NCBI RefSeq assembly: GCF_001039355.2
Contig: NW_019775998.1
Span: 65,605-129,604 of the forward strand
DNA: 64,000 bases
Origin: Lingula anatina
Lineage: Eukaryota; Brachiopoda; Lingulata; Lingulida; Lingulidae
Direction: 5' to 3'
The position numbers and the translations under genes are program-made. Under the pieces are notes generated by a model. That model worked only from the letters and a program-made list of their open reading frames with translations, did not search any database and had not been told where the DNA came from. The first letter of the stretch is position 1. The number at the start of each line of letters is the position of its first letter. Below are positions 44,850 through 57,300 of the stretch, piece after piece.

Positions 44850-46155
44850 TTTCCATGTACGCACATCTACTATAATGTATAGGATTCGAAATTATCAACA
44901 TCGGATTACTTAAAATAACCATCCAAAGATCATGTACATTACGGCGCGTACACACAATTCGTTTGATTTGTGGGTTTTAATGAACTTAAATATAGATGCT
45001 GCGATAAAGACCATTCAACTGAATAAGATATATATATATATAGGGCGAAAAAGAAATTGAGACGTCCCTGGAGTCGAGACAAATCTATGTTAAAGAATCC
45101 CGATTCTGTAATAACAGCTAGGTTTGTCTCTTTTAAATTAATTTGAATTGTGCTCTATAACAAGAGGGTCGGTGGCACTTTTAATGGGGAGACCGAGTAT
45201 TTAAATTTACAGATTTCGGGCATGAAAGAAAATGTTGTGGTTTCCAGGGGTCAGTTTGTTAGGTCAAAATTCAGGCCAGGGCGCTGTTCTGAATCTTTCC
45301 CTTTAAGTGGTAAATTGAAACGGGGATGTTAGCCTTAAATTTTACCCAAGGGAGTACGGCGTTGTATAACAGTAAATTGCATTGGTATGCATACTTATAC
45401 TACGTAGTTATACTGGATTTGTCCTCTACCATTAGTCGATCAAATCGCCACAATGTCTTTGGTCAGATCACTGGGTTTTCATGATATTCCCTGTACGCTC
45501 CTAAAGCAATACAATTGGGATGCCAAGTTGTCATCCCGTAGCAAAACATCACTTGAATATTATCCGAATGATATGGGATATATAGCTTGTGAAGGCCTAG
45601 GTATAAATACCAACAAGGTATGCAGCACATCTCTAAACCAGCCCCGTCAATCAAACACACATTATGGTCAGTTGCGTCTTAGTTTAAATGCAGTCAAACA
45701 GGCAAATAGGCTTTAATTACGAATATATTTACGAATAAACTTTGTTTATTTTAGATCCGCTGATTTGAAAATAATATAATCCATTTCTACTACTTACACA
45801 AAACGCCTACATTTTGGCAGTTTTATAATGACCATACCTAAACCCTAAATCCTGAAAATTGAAAAAAAAAAATCTGAAAACAAAACGCGTAAAAGAATAA
45901 AGTAGCTAGACTATCCTTCATAGGGAGCTCTTTACATAAATTAAAGTATTAATAGATTTATAAAACGTATGCAGTAAAATCCATTATACTGTGCCTATAT
46001 CAGGGACTATGTTCTGATTTAAGCTCTGAATCACTTTAGTTCTTGACAGTCCAGTGGACATTTAGGAAATTCACGGGAATAAACGCGTCCATATGAAAAT
46101 AAGAGCTTATACTAACTTGAAACGGAATAAAGAACGCACGATCATGACAGTGAGT
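44850..46155. other. Intergenic, no gene recognised
   Basis: AT-rich sequence; short open stretches without splice context. Confidence 0.45.
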
Positions 46156-46507
46156 NNNNNNNNNNNNNNNNNNNNNNNNNNNNNNNNNNNNNNNNNNNNN
46201 NNNNNNNNNNNNNNNNNNNNNNNNNNNNNNNNNNNNNNNNNNNNNNNNNNNNNNNNNNNNNNNNNNNNNNNNNNNNNNNNNNNNNNNNNNNNNNNNNNNN
46301 NNNNNNNNNNNNNNNNNNNNNNNNNNNNNNNNNNNNNNNNNNNNNNNNNNNNNNNNNNNNNNNNNNNNNNNNNNNNNNNNNNNNNNNNNNNNNNNNNNNN
46401 NNNNNNNNNNNNNNNNNNNNNNNNNNNNNNNNNNNNNNNNNNNNNNNNNNNNNNNNNNNNNNNNNNNNNNNNNNNNNNNNNNNNNNNNNNNNNNNNNNNN
46501 NNNNNNN
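46156..46507. other. Assembly gap (352 N)
   Basis: Run of N. Confidence 0.98.
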
Positions 46508-48065
46508 CCCACATGCACACTACACCCACGAATGTAACTGTCTTGAAAACAAGAAGCAGAGAACGCCATAAATATTGTAGTAGTATTAAGCATCCTAAAG
46601 GTAGTCATGCAGCAAAACTTTTGTGTTCTTTAAAAAATATGAGAATATATTATAGAAAATATAATACAATTTTAAATAATTGAAATGCATTTCTTTCTAA
46701 CATTCATTCTACGTACGTTTTTTGGTAGCCTCTCAAAGTTTTAAACCTCAAATATTGGAGACCATAATAGAGTCAGCCAAGGACACGTTTGGGGAACACG
46801 TTTGAACTCGTCATGATGGACATTTACAGGTGTAGGACCAGTACAGAGCTTCTTTTAACAGTCTAGAACCAAGGGACCGAACTTGATTTGAGGACCAGAA
46901 GAAAGGCTTAACAGACGACGACGGCGACGACGACAGACACAGGTGTCTGTACATAAAAATGGATTAAATTGATTATGTATTATTTGTAAGATCAATAACT
47001 TGAGACTGCTTCAGCATGCTTTATTTCTCTTTAAAGCATTTTAAAGGACGCGTATAAATAACATAAGTCACCAAATGTGCAAAATTTACGTGAACAGAGC
47101 TTTCGAGGTGCCTTTTTGTCTTTTGATGAAAAGGCCAAACTGAGCTTCATTTGTGAGTGGTCCTTGAGTACAAAAACAAGTTTCCCGCATGAAATATACG
47201 TAAAGTCACACCTTGCTGCCTTGCTGAAGAATATCGCAAATAGTTTTTACAGACGTCACGGAGGCAAGCTCAGACTTATAATTATAGTAAAACATGTTTA
47301 AAGGCATAAGGGACGGTTTCATTCTTTGGTGAAATAAAACAAGTTTTGTTACTTATGCCTTCACAGTGTAAAATAAGCTGCGTTTTGATTTCTTTTTTAC
47401 AAAAGGCTTTAAAATTTGGAGGTAAAAAAAAATCATGGTAAATTGCTTTGGAAAGAGCATTTTGATTAGACCAAATGATATAGACATTAACCATAAATGA
47501 GAAATATCAAAATTACGTCCAAGCATTACTTGCAAACTGGTGATAGCAATTCGCCCCCTATGCCTTGAAAACGGTAGCTTTCGTAATCAGTCACGCAGAA
47601 AGCAGTGTAACTATTAACTATGTAACACACTTCAATGGATCGAAATATTACATTTTACGGTTTTATTTGAAAGATCATGCCAAAATTAGAAAGGGAAGTA
47701 TATCCTTAAACCTTTATCCTGTTCTTTAATTTTCAATTGTGACTAATTTGCTGTACTAAAATTATGACACACAGTTTTATTAACACCGCTTACTAAATTT
47801 CAACAACCACATTAATTTTAAGAGCCATTCCACAAAATTTCCCCATCTTGACATTAATGTCACAACTAATTCTACCGATGTAGTTTAAATTCTGTGTAGT
47901 TAACATGAGGCACAACTGCAATTTCCACTGTCATTAGGTACGTGATGAAAAATAAAGAAGGCATGTGGAGGACACAAAATATCACGTGGGGAAAATATTG
48001 GTGGATGGCAAATCCCAGTTTTGAACATGCAAGCGTCAAACCCATTTTCTTAAATGCATCAAAGA
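46508..48065. other. Intergenic, no gene recognised
   Basis: Nothing above background; a short (GAC)n-like run near 46,915. Confidence 0.45.
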
Positions 48066-48556
48066 TTAGGCTTCGTTCACATGAAAAATCTATTTTCTAA
48101 AAATCTATTTTCTATTCGCTTATAATATTGTGATCACGGTGTGTGCCCTAGATACCCCGCGGCGTAATTACTGGCAGCGCGAGCCAGTTGCTTCCAAAGC
48201 TGTAATTAAGGCTTCGTTCACATGCAATGTCTATTTTCTAAATTCTATTTTCTATTTGCGGTATGTCTTATGATCACGGTCTGTGGCCTGAATATCCCGC
48301 GGCGTAATTACTGGCAGCGCGAGCCAGTTACTATAAGTTACTATAAGTAACTGGCTCGCGCTGCCAGTAATTACGCGGCGGGATATTCAGGGCACAGACC
48401 GTGATCATAAGATAGCGCAAATAGAAAATAGAAATTAGAAAATAGACATTGCATGTGAACGAAGCCTAATTCTCGGCTGCACTCGGAGTGATCACAAGAT
48501 ACCCGAATAGAAAATAGATTTTTAGAAAATAGATTTTTCATGTGAACGGGGTCTTA
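48066..48556. mobile_element. Nested palindromic MITEs
   Basis: The outer ends read TTAGGCTTCGTTCACATGAA and its decayed complement at 48,556. Inside, 48,209-48,469 is a nearly perfect palindrome (arms about 120 bp, centre near 48,335) with the same type of ends (AAGGCTTCGTTCACATG). Both share TATTTTCT repeats and the block GGCAGCGCGAGCCAGT. So one copy has inserted into a relative. Confidence 0.8.
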
Positions 48557-50154
48557 GTTTTCGACAAATACCTAAAACCATTGTTTTAGAACGTTGAATA
48601 GGTTAAAACTGAAATCCATATACTTAATATCCTGACCACCTCGCATCCATACCCTGGTCACTCAGAAGTGAAGAAGAAGAAGTGACATCTCTTCCAATCT
48701 TCCAAAGGTTCAAGTTTCAAATGATCCATCGGGGTAGGAGGCAGGAAAAGAGCTAGGTTACCGCCCTTTCTATTTATCAATTACCATAAGTTAACAGACA
48801 AAATTTGATTAACAATGACTAAAATAGTAATGTACAGGAAGAGTTTTTTCCGTCTATTTCAAAATACACCAGATTAAGTTAAAGTAAAATGACATTATGT
48901 AGGTCACTGGCTATCCTTACATGGTCTACGTGTACTGCATCCTGCAATGTGAGCAGTTTTTGTCAGGTTTGACAAACCAAACCGTTCTATAGCGCCCTCT
49001 GGAGGGGAACAGAAATGGTCTTCTCTGCTGCAACCGGTAGCAGGTTGTTTTAGTGTGCGATTGTGCGTGTGTTCGTGCGCTTGTGTGTGCTAAATCTTCA
49101 GCACCACAGAAATGGCAATAATAATGCAATTCGAAATGGCATACATAAAACTAAAGTAATATTCATTTATGAGAATAACACCAATGATACATTTTATGTA
49201 CAAATTGTACGGGCATGATCTCTGCTCACGGTCAGCTGTCATTTTTGATCTGTTAATTAAATGAATCCATAAACCATGTAAAACGATCTTAAAATACTAC
49301 ACCTGTCTACCATAGTGTAAAAATGCAATGATAAAATAAATAAACCATTATTAGGATAGAATTGAAAAATAAAAAGTGAATAGGTAAACCATCAAAATCG
49401 GCCAAGTGCTACATGCATGCACCTTACTGATCATCAATTTTTAATAATAAAATAAAAGTATCATGGATATTCAGAAATAAGACTAGCGAAGGTCTTCAAG
49501 CCCATGGAAGTTCAATGTCGTATCATGAAAATGCTAATATTTGAAAAATTAAAATTTCACAAAAAATGTATACCTTCCAAAAAAGTAAACCAGTCAGACT
49601 GATTTTCCGACTGAAGCTGTATTTTAGGCCAATGTTTCTTTTCTGTAAGTTTGAGAATAGTAAGTGACATGGTTCTCCTAAAATAGTCACTATGGCAGCT
49701 ATGCCCAAAATGGGGTTTCTTCCATTTTGATGCAATATTACATAATGCTTTACAGCATAATCACCACCAATCTTAATTATGCACTGCAACTAATATGGAT
49801 ATTTAGAAAATGTGACAAGGAAAGATCTTCAGGTCCATGGAACTTCAAAGTCACACCCTGAAAATGCCAAAATGTAAACAAGAGATAACTACTGAAATGC
49901 GTTTATTTCCATTTTCAACACCTTTTTTTTACACAATACAAAATAACCCATTTACTTTCATTTTCATATGAGAACTAACAAAATTGTTGAGGTGGGAAAA
50001 TATCAATAGAACAAATTTAAATCTGAGTTTCTGAACAAAGACGCTAATCGCCTCGTCCTCCGTCCAATCTCGTTTCCCACCACAAAAACGATTCTGGTTT
50101 CTCAGCGTTAGATTTTTTTGAAGAACGACACTAGTTTCTTGTTGCCGGTGTACC
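48557..50154. other. Intergenic, no gene
   Basis: Further copies of the degenerate repeat words of 40,090-43,010 lie at about 49,440-49,870. Confidence 0.45.
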
Positions 50155-50970
50155 ATTAAAATCTGAGTCCCCCAAAAGGTGACTCCCCAGTCAAATTTTC
50201 ATAATTAAAATGTGACTCCCCCCCCATGAAATTATGACTCCTCCACAAAACTTTATAAATCTTATTTTATATGAGTATATGACTTTTATATTGTAGTATG
50301 CATAATGGAGGATACATTGGCACTTTTGTTAGTTTGCAAGTACAAATTTTAAAGAGCAAATAAAAAAAAATTAAAATTAATGTTTATTTTACCACCCAAT
50401 GACTCCTCCATGAAAAAGCTATTTATTTGATATTTGGTGACCATTTCAACAAATTTCCCTTAAGTATACTTTATAAAGAATATATTGGAAATATTTGAAA
50501 GTTTGATGGTAAAATATTGGGTGCAAAAAATGAAAAAAAAAAAAATCATAAAAAATCTTCATATTCATACCCAAGGGATTTTGACTCCAATGAAGAAAAT
50601 GCCCTATTTTATATTTAGTCACCATTCTATTGTTTTCCACATGGTTTGCATTGTGATATATATTTTTTTAGTATTTGAAAGTTTGGTGGTGAAAAGTTTG
50701 GTGAAACTTGATAATATTTGAAACAAGTATTCATTTTACTACCTGTAGGATTTGGACTCCCATAGCCTTTTCATAGGAGCCATTGGGAGGAAAAATAAAC
50801 ATTTTTAATTTTCTTATTTTCTCATGAAAATTTTCAAAAAGTGCCAATGTATCCTCCATTATGCAAACTACAAGATAAAAGTTATATATTCAAATAAAAT
50901 AAGATTTATAATGTTTTGTGAGGGGGAGTCAAAATTTCATGGGGGGAGTCAGATTTTCATGTTACACCAG
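50155..50970. mobile_element. Inverted-arm element of about 0.8 kb
   Basis: The arm at about 50,205-50,325 (CATAATGGAGGATACATTGG) is inverted at about 50,840-50,960 (CCAATGTATCCTCCATTATG), with the ends running through CCCCATGAAAT/ATTTCATGGGG. Between the arms the word TATTTGAAAGTTTGRTGGT occurs twice. No protein signature. Confidence 0.7.
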
Positions 50971-51134
50971 GATTTTTTTTGAAAAAGGACACTGGTTGCC
51001 AGAATCGTTTTTATTTTAAACGACGTTTTTTTCCAACACATTTATTTGGAAAAATTCAATAGAATTAAAATTTATACTCCAAATAACAAAGGGAGACCCC
51101 TGGACTCCCCTCCCTCTCCTCCACCTTCCCTATA

Positions 51135-51390
51135 AAACACACACAGGGTTAGAACTGATGAAAAAATATAAGAGTCAAGCACTTCAACACTCAACGCTCT
51201 CGCATGAGGCAGAAAGATCGCAGTACTGCCACCACTCCATTGGTCGCAGATGATGGTACAATCATCGTAATGGCTGCCGTAGGTTGCCCCAGGGATGCAC
51301 GGGGGTTTGCTCAGTGGACGCACAGGCCGTTTTACAGGTAAAATCCAGGCTTGGTCGTTCAAAGACCGCACGTGTCGCAGAAGCATTTAT
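51135..51390 (-). repeat. Dispersed repeat family 4, copy 2 (inverted)
   Basis: The reverse complement reads ATTTTACCTGTAAAACGG, GTGCGTCCACTGAGCA and CATCAGTTCTAACCC in the same order as copy 1. Confidence 0.65.
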
Positions 51391-53593
51391 TTTGACAAGC
51401 CCTTTGCATACCCCTCTCCTTTACTTCCTGCACTCCTTTTTACTCAGGTTGATCTAGGTTCTATGCCATGTATGACCAAGATGTTGACTTTTTTTTAGAA
51501 AAAGACCTCCCCCCTCCCTGAAATTGCTGTATTACTACAAACCTAAAGTCCATTAGGAGAATAACTCGTTTACTACCACTTCAAAACAAATTTATGGATC
51601 ATAATTCTCTGAAAGGACCGAGAATTCATCTGCTGCCAATTGAGAGGAAAGTGTTAAAATTCCCAGGAAATATGTTTTTTTCTGTATAAAGGTCTAACCT
51701 GTATTGTTTTTTAACATGCAGGAAATAAATGAAAAACAATTTTTAATATGTGCCTTTCTATGCTTCAGATATCTTGACGTTGAGTTTAAATATTTTGTTT
51801 AATTTTGGTTATAAAATACAAGTACATGACAGCTAGTGTACAGGTGAAAATAAGGCCCACTTTAAGTGTGCTTTTATTTGTATTTATTAATTTATTTGCC
51901 AATGACAACACTGTTATTTCCAAAAGAATATTTTTAATATCTTTTTTCAATTCTATTTCCACTTAATTGGATACACTGCTATTATTGGGATGCAATTATG
52001 TTTTATTACAACAATATCAAAACCATTTATCTAAAACATCTTTCACTTTTAAGCTTTCTGTTAAGAGTAACATTTTATTTCATCTAAAAACTAATGGTAA
52101 TTACTCAATCTTTTCAATGACAGAAAATTGTGAATTTTACAGATACTGTGTTTTTTAAGTCAGAATTTCTCAAAATTAGAACATTCCTACTAAGTGTTAG
52201 CAACAAAACTAAAAAGTGGACTACTCAATTGCTCTTTTTTGTGATTCAAATAAAGCAAGAGTCCAGAAGGCCTTTATTGTGTAATAGAAATCAATAAATT
52301 GAAATACTTACCAGCACCAAAGGTAGTTATTAAGTGCTTTTTTATCACCCATTCATTGCATAAAGCAAAGTAAATGTGAAGAGTACATAGCAGCAAGCAA
52401 TAAACAAAAATACCCTCTTCACAGGGTTCATTAATGTAGTTTTTTTTCACTTTTTGTTATATTCACAATATATGCAGCAGGCAAGAGGTCTCTAGCTTTT
52501 GCTGTTCCAGAAAAATAGTTTTTAGTTTCAGCATCTAATGGCTGCTTCTCCCATGAAAATGCACAGATTGACCCAAACTCAAGAAGGTGAATGGACACCA
52601 TGAGTGTAACTTTGCACCATAATATAAAAGCAATAGTCAAGGTAGTTTTTGAAAAGCAGTACAAACAAATTATTTTTTGAAGAAAATTAAAACTTTAATT
52701 TATAAAATTGTGGCCCATTTGACCTTGAAATAAAGGTTAAAATTTAATACAAGGGCATATTTGAAATCTCCACATCCTGGTATGACTTTCATTTAGACTT
52801 TTATAGAAACTTCCCATAATTGCCTGGGTTTGGGAGATATTTCGCATTTAATTTTCAATAATTCTCACAAAGTTGCATTGCAAAGAGCGTCACACCAAGG
52901 CAAATGCTTCCACAGAGTTCAAAATCTAGGTTGATCAAGTTGATATTATATGCCTAATTCCAAAACATGGGGACACACGCACAGGCCCTTGTAGTCTAAG
53001 AGAGTGGTAACGGTGACATGGCAGCATAGCCTGTCACCAGCAGGCTGGGACTAAAACCATGTGTACTGCCGGCACTCACTCATACATACTTTGCAAGGAT
53101 TCCCATCACCATAAACAAAGTAAGCCAAAGCAGTGGTAAAATGCCAGATAAAAATGAATCATGCAATTGTTAATATAGATAATTTGATACAGTATTACAT
53201 TTCAATTTCCATAGTTATAAAACAGTGGTATTTACTATAGCACATACATTTTTTGGTTCAAAATGAAATAAAGTTGCTCACAAGTATAATGCAATAGATC
53301 TAACCAATATTAACTAAACTTCCAAAGAAATAAAATGATAAGCATGTGTGATTCCCAAGAGGATTGGTAGAATTTTTACATATATAGCAATAAAATTTAC
53401 CCTAATGAAAATTAACAGGGTTCATCTTAGACCAATATCAATCTACAGGTATTTTTGAAACCAAAATCTCTGACCTCAAACAAACTAAAACACAGACTAA
53501 TGCTGTGCTTGTAAAATTTTAAAACTGAGGGGCTGTATGACTTCATGTTTAAATTAATAACCTTTGGTTCTTAATGTTTCTGCTATTCTTTAA
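51391..53593. other. Downstream region of the MFSD9-like gene, no other gene proven
   Basis: Probably contains the 3' UTR of the transporter gene. A minus-strand open stretch (52,664-52,431) ending in KSEKKLH is unassigned. Confidence 0.4.
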
Positions 53594-54336
53594 TTAATCA
53601 ATTTTTCTACTTTCTTTTGGTGATATCTGTTGTAAAATTACCAGCATTAGAAAGGCTATAAAACTGCAAGAAGCTGATATTAAATTTGGTGCCACAACAG
53701 AGAATTCAGAAGAAAACCCAGCTAAAACAGGGGCTACTATCCTCCCAATGGACATTATACTCTGACCTACACCTAGTAAAGCAGCAGAGTCATGCTCATG
53801 TCCTTTCTCTATAATGAGGTTAGTTATAATGACACGACAGATAGATGTGCTAAGAGCCAAAGGAGTCCCTATAACTACCATCCAGAACACATTAGGCACA
53901 ATAGCAGTCATTATTAATGATATAAACATCATTGCAGTTGCATGGTGTAACAGTTTTGTGTCATTGTTATACCATTTCACTATTTGTCCCATCATAAACC
54001 CAGCACAGGCACTTGCTATTGCACTGTAGGACATCATGTACCCAATAGTGCTGGGAGAAGCATTGAATCTAGTTTTTAAAAAGAGGGTGTACTGATTCCT
54101 GTAAAGCAGAGCACCAATTCCCAAAATTAGCTTTATCAGAAAAATGTCACAAAGATTCCTCCAGTCGATGTTCTGAAATGACTTAAGGAACTGGGCAAGA
54201 CTATGGGTCCAATTGTTTCTGACTTTCATTTCTTTGTTGTTTGCATTCAATGCTGCTGGCACTCTGTTCTTCTGTCTCATGGTTTCAGTTGTCAAATCTC
54301 CTGGTTTCACCTCAGGAACAAAATACCACAGCATAC
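53594..54336 (-). CDS. MFSD9: MFSD9-like last exon: central loop and C-terminal six helices
   Basis: 743 nt, acceptor TTATAG, stop at 53,594. It encodes the cytoplasmic loop and the whole C-terminal half, ending LQQISPKESRKID. The C-terminal half is thus a single exon while the N-terminal half is split. Confidence 0.92.
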
Positions 54337-57300
54337 CTATAATGAAGATAAAAACAAACTTGTAGACAACAGCTTTAATAATTATGTGAATTTAAAAAAA
54401 AAAAGGAAAACAACTGACAGAGGTGATACCACCCTCTGGTACATGTACATGTACTGTATGTACCACCAGGTGGATTGTGCACATGAAAGTAATAATAATG
54501 CTTAAAGCAGACAAAAAGAGTAAATAAGAGTTTTTAATTTTGGAAAAAAGCTAAAGCAAATGTAACATTTAATATTTCCACAGAAGCAGTGAAGAACACA
54601 TTTGTGAGCATTCACAATTTCATATGCATCTAGGTTCCTCAACTTTAAGTTGAGAGACATTGCTGAAACAAGATTAAAAAAAAAAAAAAATGTTACAAAA
54701 CTGCCAAAATTAAAACCCAATATCAATGATAACTATCTTTTACATATGTCATCTGGAAGTATCAGGTAAAACATTGAAAAATGAGGACATTGCATACTGC
54801 ATAAAATGAAAAAAAAAAATATTCAAAAATTTAATATTGTACTATATATGAATAAGTTCCAGACTGACTTTTACTTCAACACTTCATTCAGTAAAGTTGA
54901 GAATAATGATATACTCAATTTTATATTTAATTTAACTGTATTGAGAATGATTTAATGCTGAAAAAAAGAGAAATTTTGAACTTGCAAAAAAAAAAAAAAA
55001 AATTAAAAAAATAATAATAATAAATAAATATATAAATACTTGTAGGCTGGGAGGAAAAAATTAATAACTTCAGCAAAAGAAGTCTGATAAAGCTGACATT
55101 TGAATTTGACCTGTAGCGCTATCAATCAGTGTGCCAGAATGGAGGATCATAAGTCCCATGGTTTTTTCATTAGCTGCATTAACAAAGACTACTCACATGC
55201 TATGCTGAAACCAGCCCCAAACTTCTACTAGAAATAATTTTTTGAAACAATATATACTGAAACATGTAAAATATTCCACTCTGGAACAAATCTTTAAGCC
55301 AAGTGGAATTTTTTAAGCCAAATTACTAATATTATGTTATTGCATGCTGATTGCTCAAAAATCCCCACATGTAAAATAAATGTTCACCACAATATTGATA
55401 CATGAAAAATATACCAAAAAAGATAAACTTAATAATAAAATATTTTTTAATTTCTACAGTATTGATTATGGGTTAAATTAAAAAAAAAAAAAAAAAAAAA
55501 ACACTGCATGCTCTGTAGGCTGTACTTGGACATGGACGCTGACAATTTGGGACGAGTTATCCAAACTCAAAACAGCTTTATGGATCTTATACCCTGGTGA
55601 TTATAGGGAAAATTGATGAAGTTTTCAGGAGCATACTCTTAGACATCTTTTCATATTCTGCTCAACACTAGGAGGATAGAGTAATAATCTGCTAATCTGA
55701 TTGCATTCAACGAGAGTCCCCACGAATTTGGATTGATCTAAATAGACCCAAAGTTTCAATGGGAATGAGCTCTTTAATAAACATTTATTGGCCTGAATTA
55801 AATCTATAGAGTACTTATGGTAAATATGAATTTCATTTGTAAAAAGTAAAGTTTGTCTCAGTTTCTTGCAAGCTTGCCACATACGGATCTCTTTGAATTT
55901 TATTTTGCTTACTTAATGCAAAGTTTTATTCTCCTAAAGGCAAGCACCTTGAGTACTTACAGTGTATTCATTTGAACCCACACTGATACTGCACTGAAAT
56001 ATTTTCTCATGTAACTACCTGCATGTCTACCCTCACCTAAAAACTAACACAGAAGCAGATGAAATATTTGAGGTGTTGGATGTAATCACATAGCTGTGGC
56101 ACCTGGACAGAGTCAGAGTCTATGCTTGACTTAATCTCTACAGTTACTAATATAATACATTATGTAACTGAGCAGGGATACGCTCTTCTCAACACCTAAA
56201 ATCGTCTTCAAAGAAAAACAAAGGTTATGTTTGGTGAGAAATTTGTCCTGCCACATCTCACCAGGGTCTTTCCTCAATTTCGTACCAAGCTACAGAGTTC
56301 CCTTTTGGAGAGTACTGGTGCATGTATGCAGTCAATAGCAACTTATTTAATGAAAAATACAAGTTGATGTTAATGCTGAATTTTTTTTTAATAATGTAGG
56401 GATAGATGTGAAAACTACACTGAAGTAACCAACATAACATACACTTGACCTCAAAATACTGTTGGTAATTATTTGTTACCTGCATTCAAAATAAAGATTC
56501 CTCCAGTCACTGTAACTGCTAACTGAAACCCTCCGGGAAGTTCTGCTATGTGACCTCCTACAGGGGGACCCAGAATAAAACCAAATGATGACACTGCATT
56601 AAATCTGCCAAATACGGCTGAGTGGTGATCTTTTGGTGTAATATCTGTTATGTAGGCTTTTGAAATATTCTGGCTGTGCTTGAAAATACCTGAAAGAGTG
56701 TCAAGAGATAGTTAAATGTATTAAAAGCACAAATGGAAATACCAGTATACATCTTTTAAGATGTATATATTTTAAAAATATAAATTGACAAAATGAGCAA
56801 AATTAACAATCAGAGTTTAAAAATCTGTTTTATAATAATAATTTTCTTTATAAAGAAATATGCATATTCCAGAGTTGCCCCAATGGAGTCATCCATCAGA
56901 GGCTATGGGTGCATTCCCATAGATTTTAGATCGATCTATCCCCGTGGGGAGTCTCACTAGATTACTGTCAGATAATCCAGCTTAAATGTCCATTGCGCCA
57001 ACTAAAAGCTGTAAGGAGGTAATTAACTTCCATGCACGGTCGGCTGACAGCAATTTAGCGTGAACCCCCAGGGAGTTAGGTCGATCTAGTAAGATCGATC
57101 TAAATCTCTGGAAATGCCCTCTATCATAATAGTATAACCTGTACTTTACTACCATAATGTCATGACCAAAAGATAATTAGTGTAATAAAAAGTATGCATC
57201 AGGTCACTAGTTACTCCTAATTACTTGTGCACTGTCTATAAAGCATGGCTAGACCACATGCAATTTGCTTTAAGGATCCAAACATTCCTTGCACAAACCA

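Noticed and set aside
43590-44913. Two mirror open frames starting MRDKRDMGRVNL / MRDERDMGRVNL
   Set aside because: They are the two arms of the foldback element; no domain, and the similarity is explained by the inverted repeat.
52431-52664. Minus-strand 77-residue frame ending KSEKKLH, protein-like in composition
   Set aside because: No clear acceptor or upstream exons; it lies in the presumed 3' region of the transporter gene. Possibly worth an RNA-seq look but not supportable as a gene.
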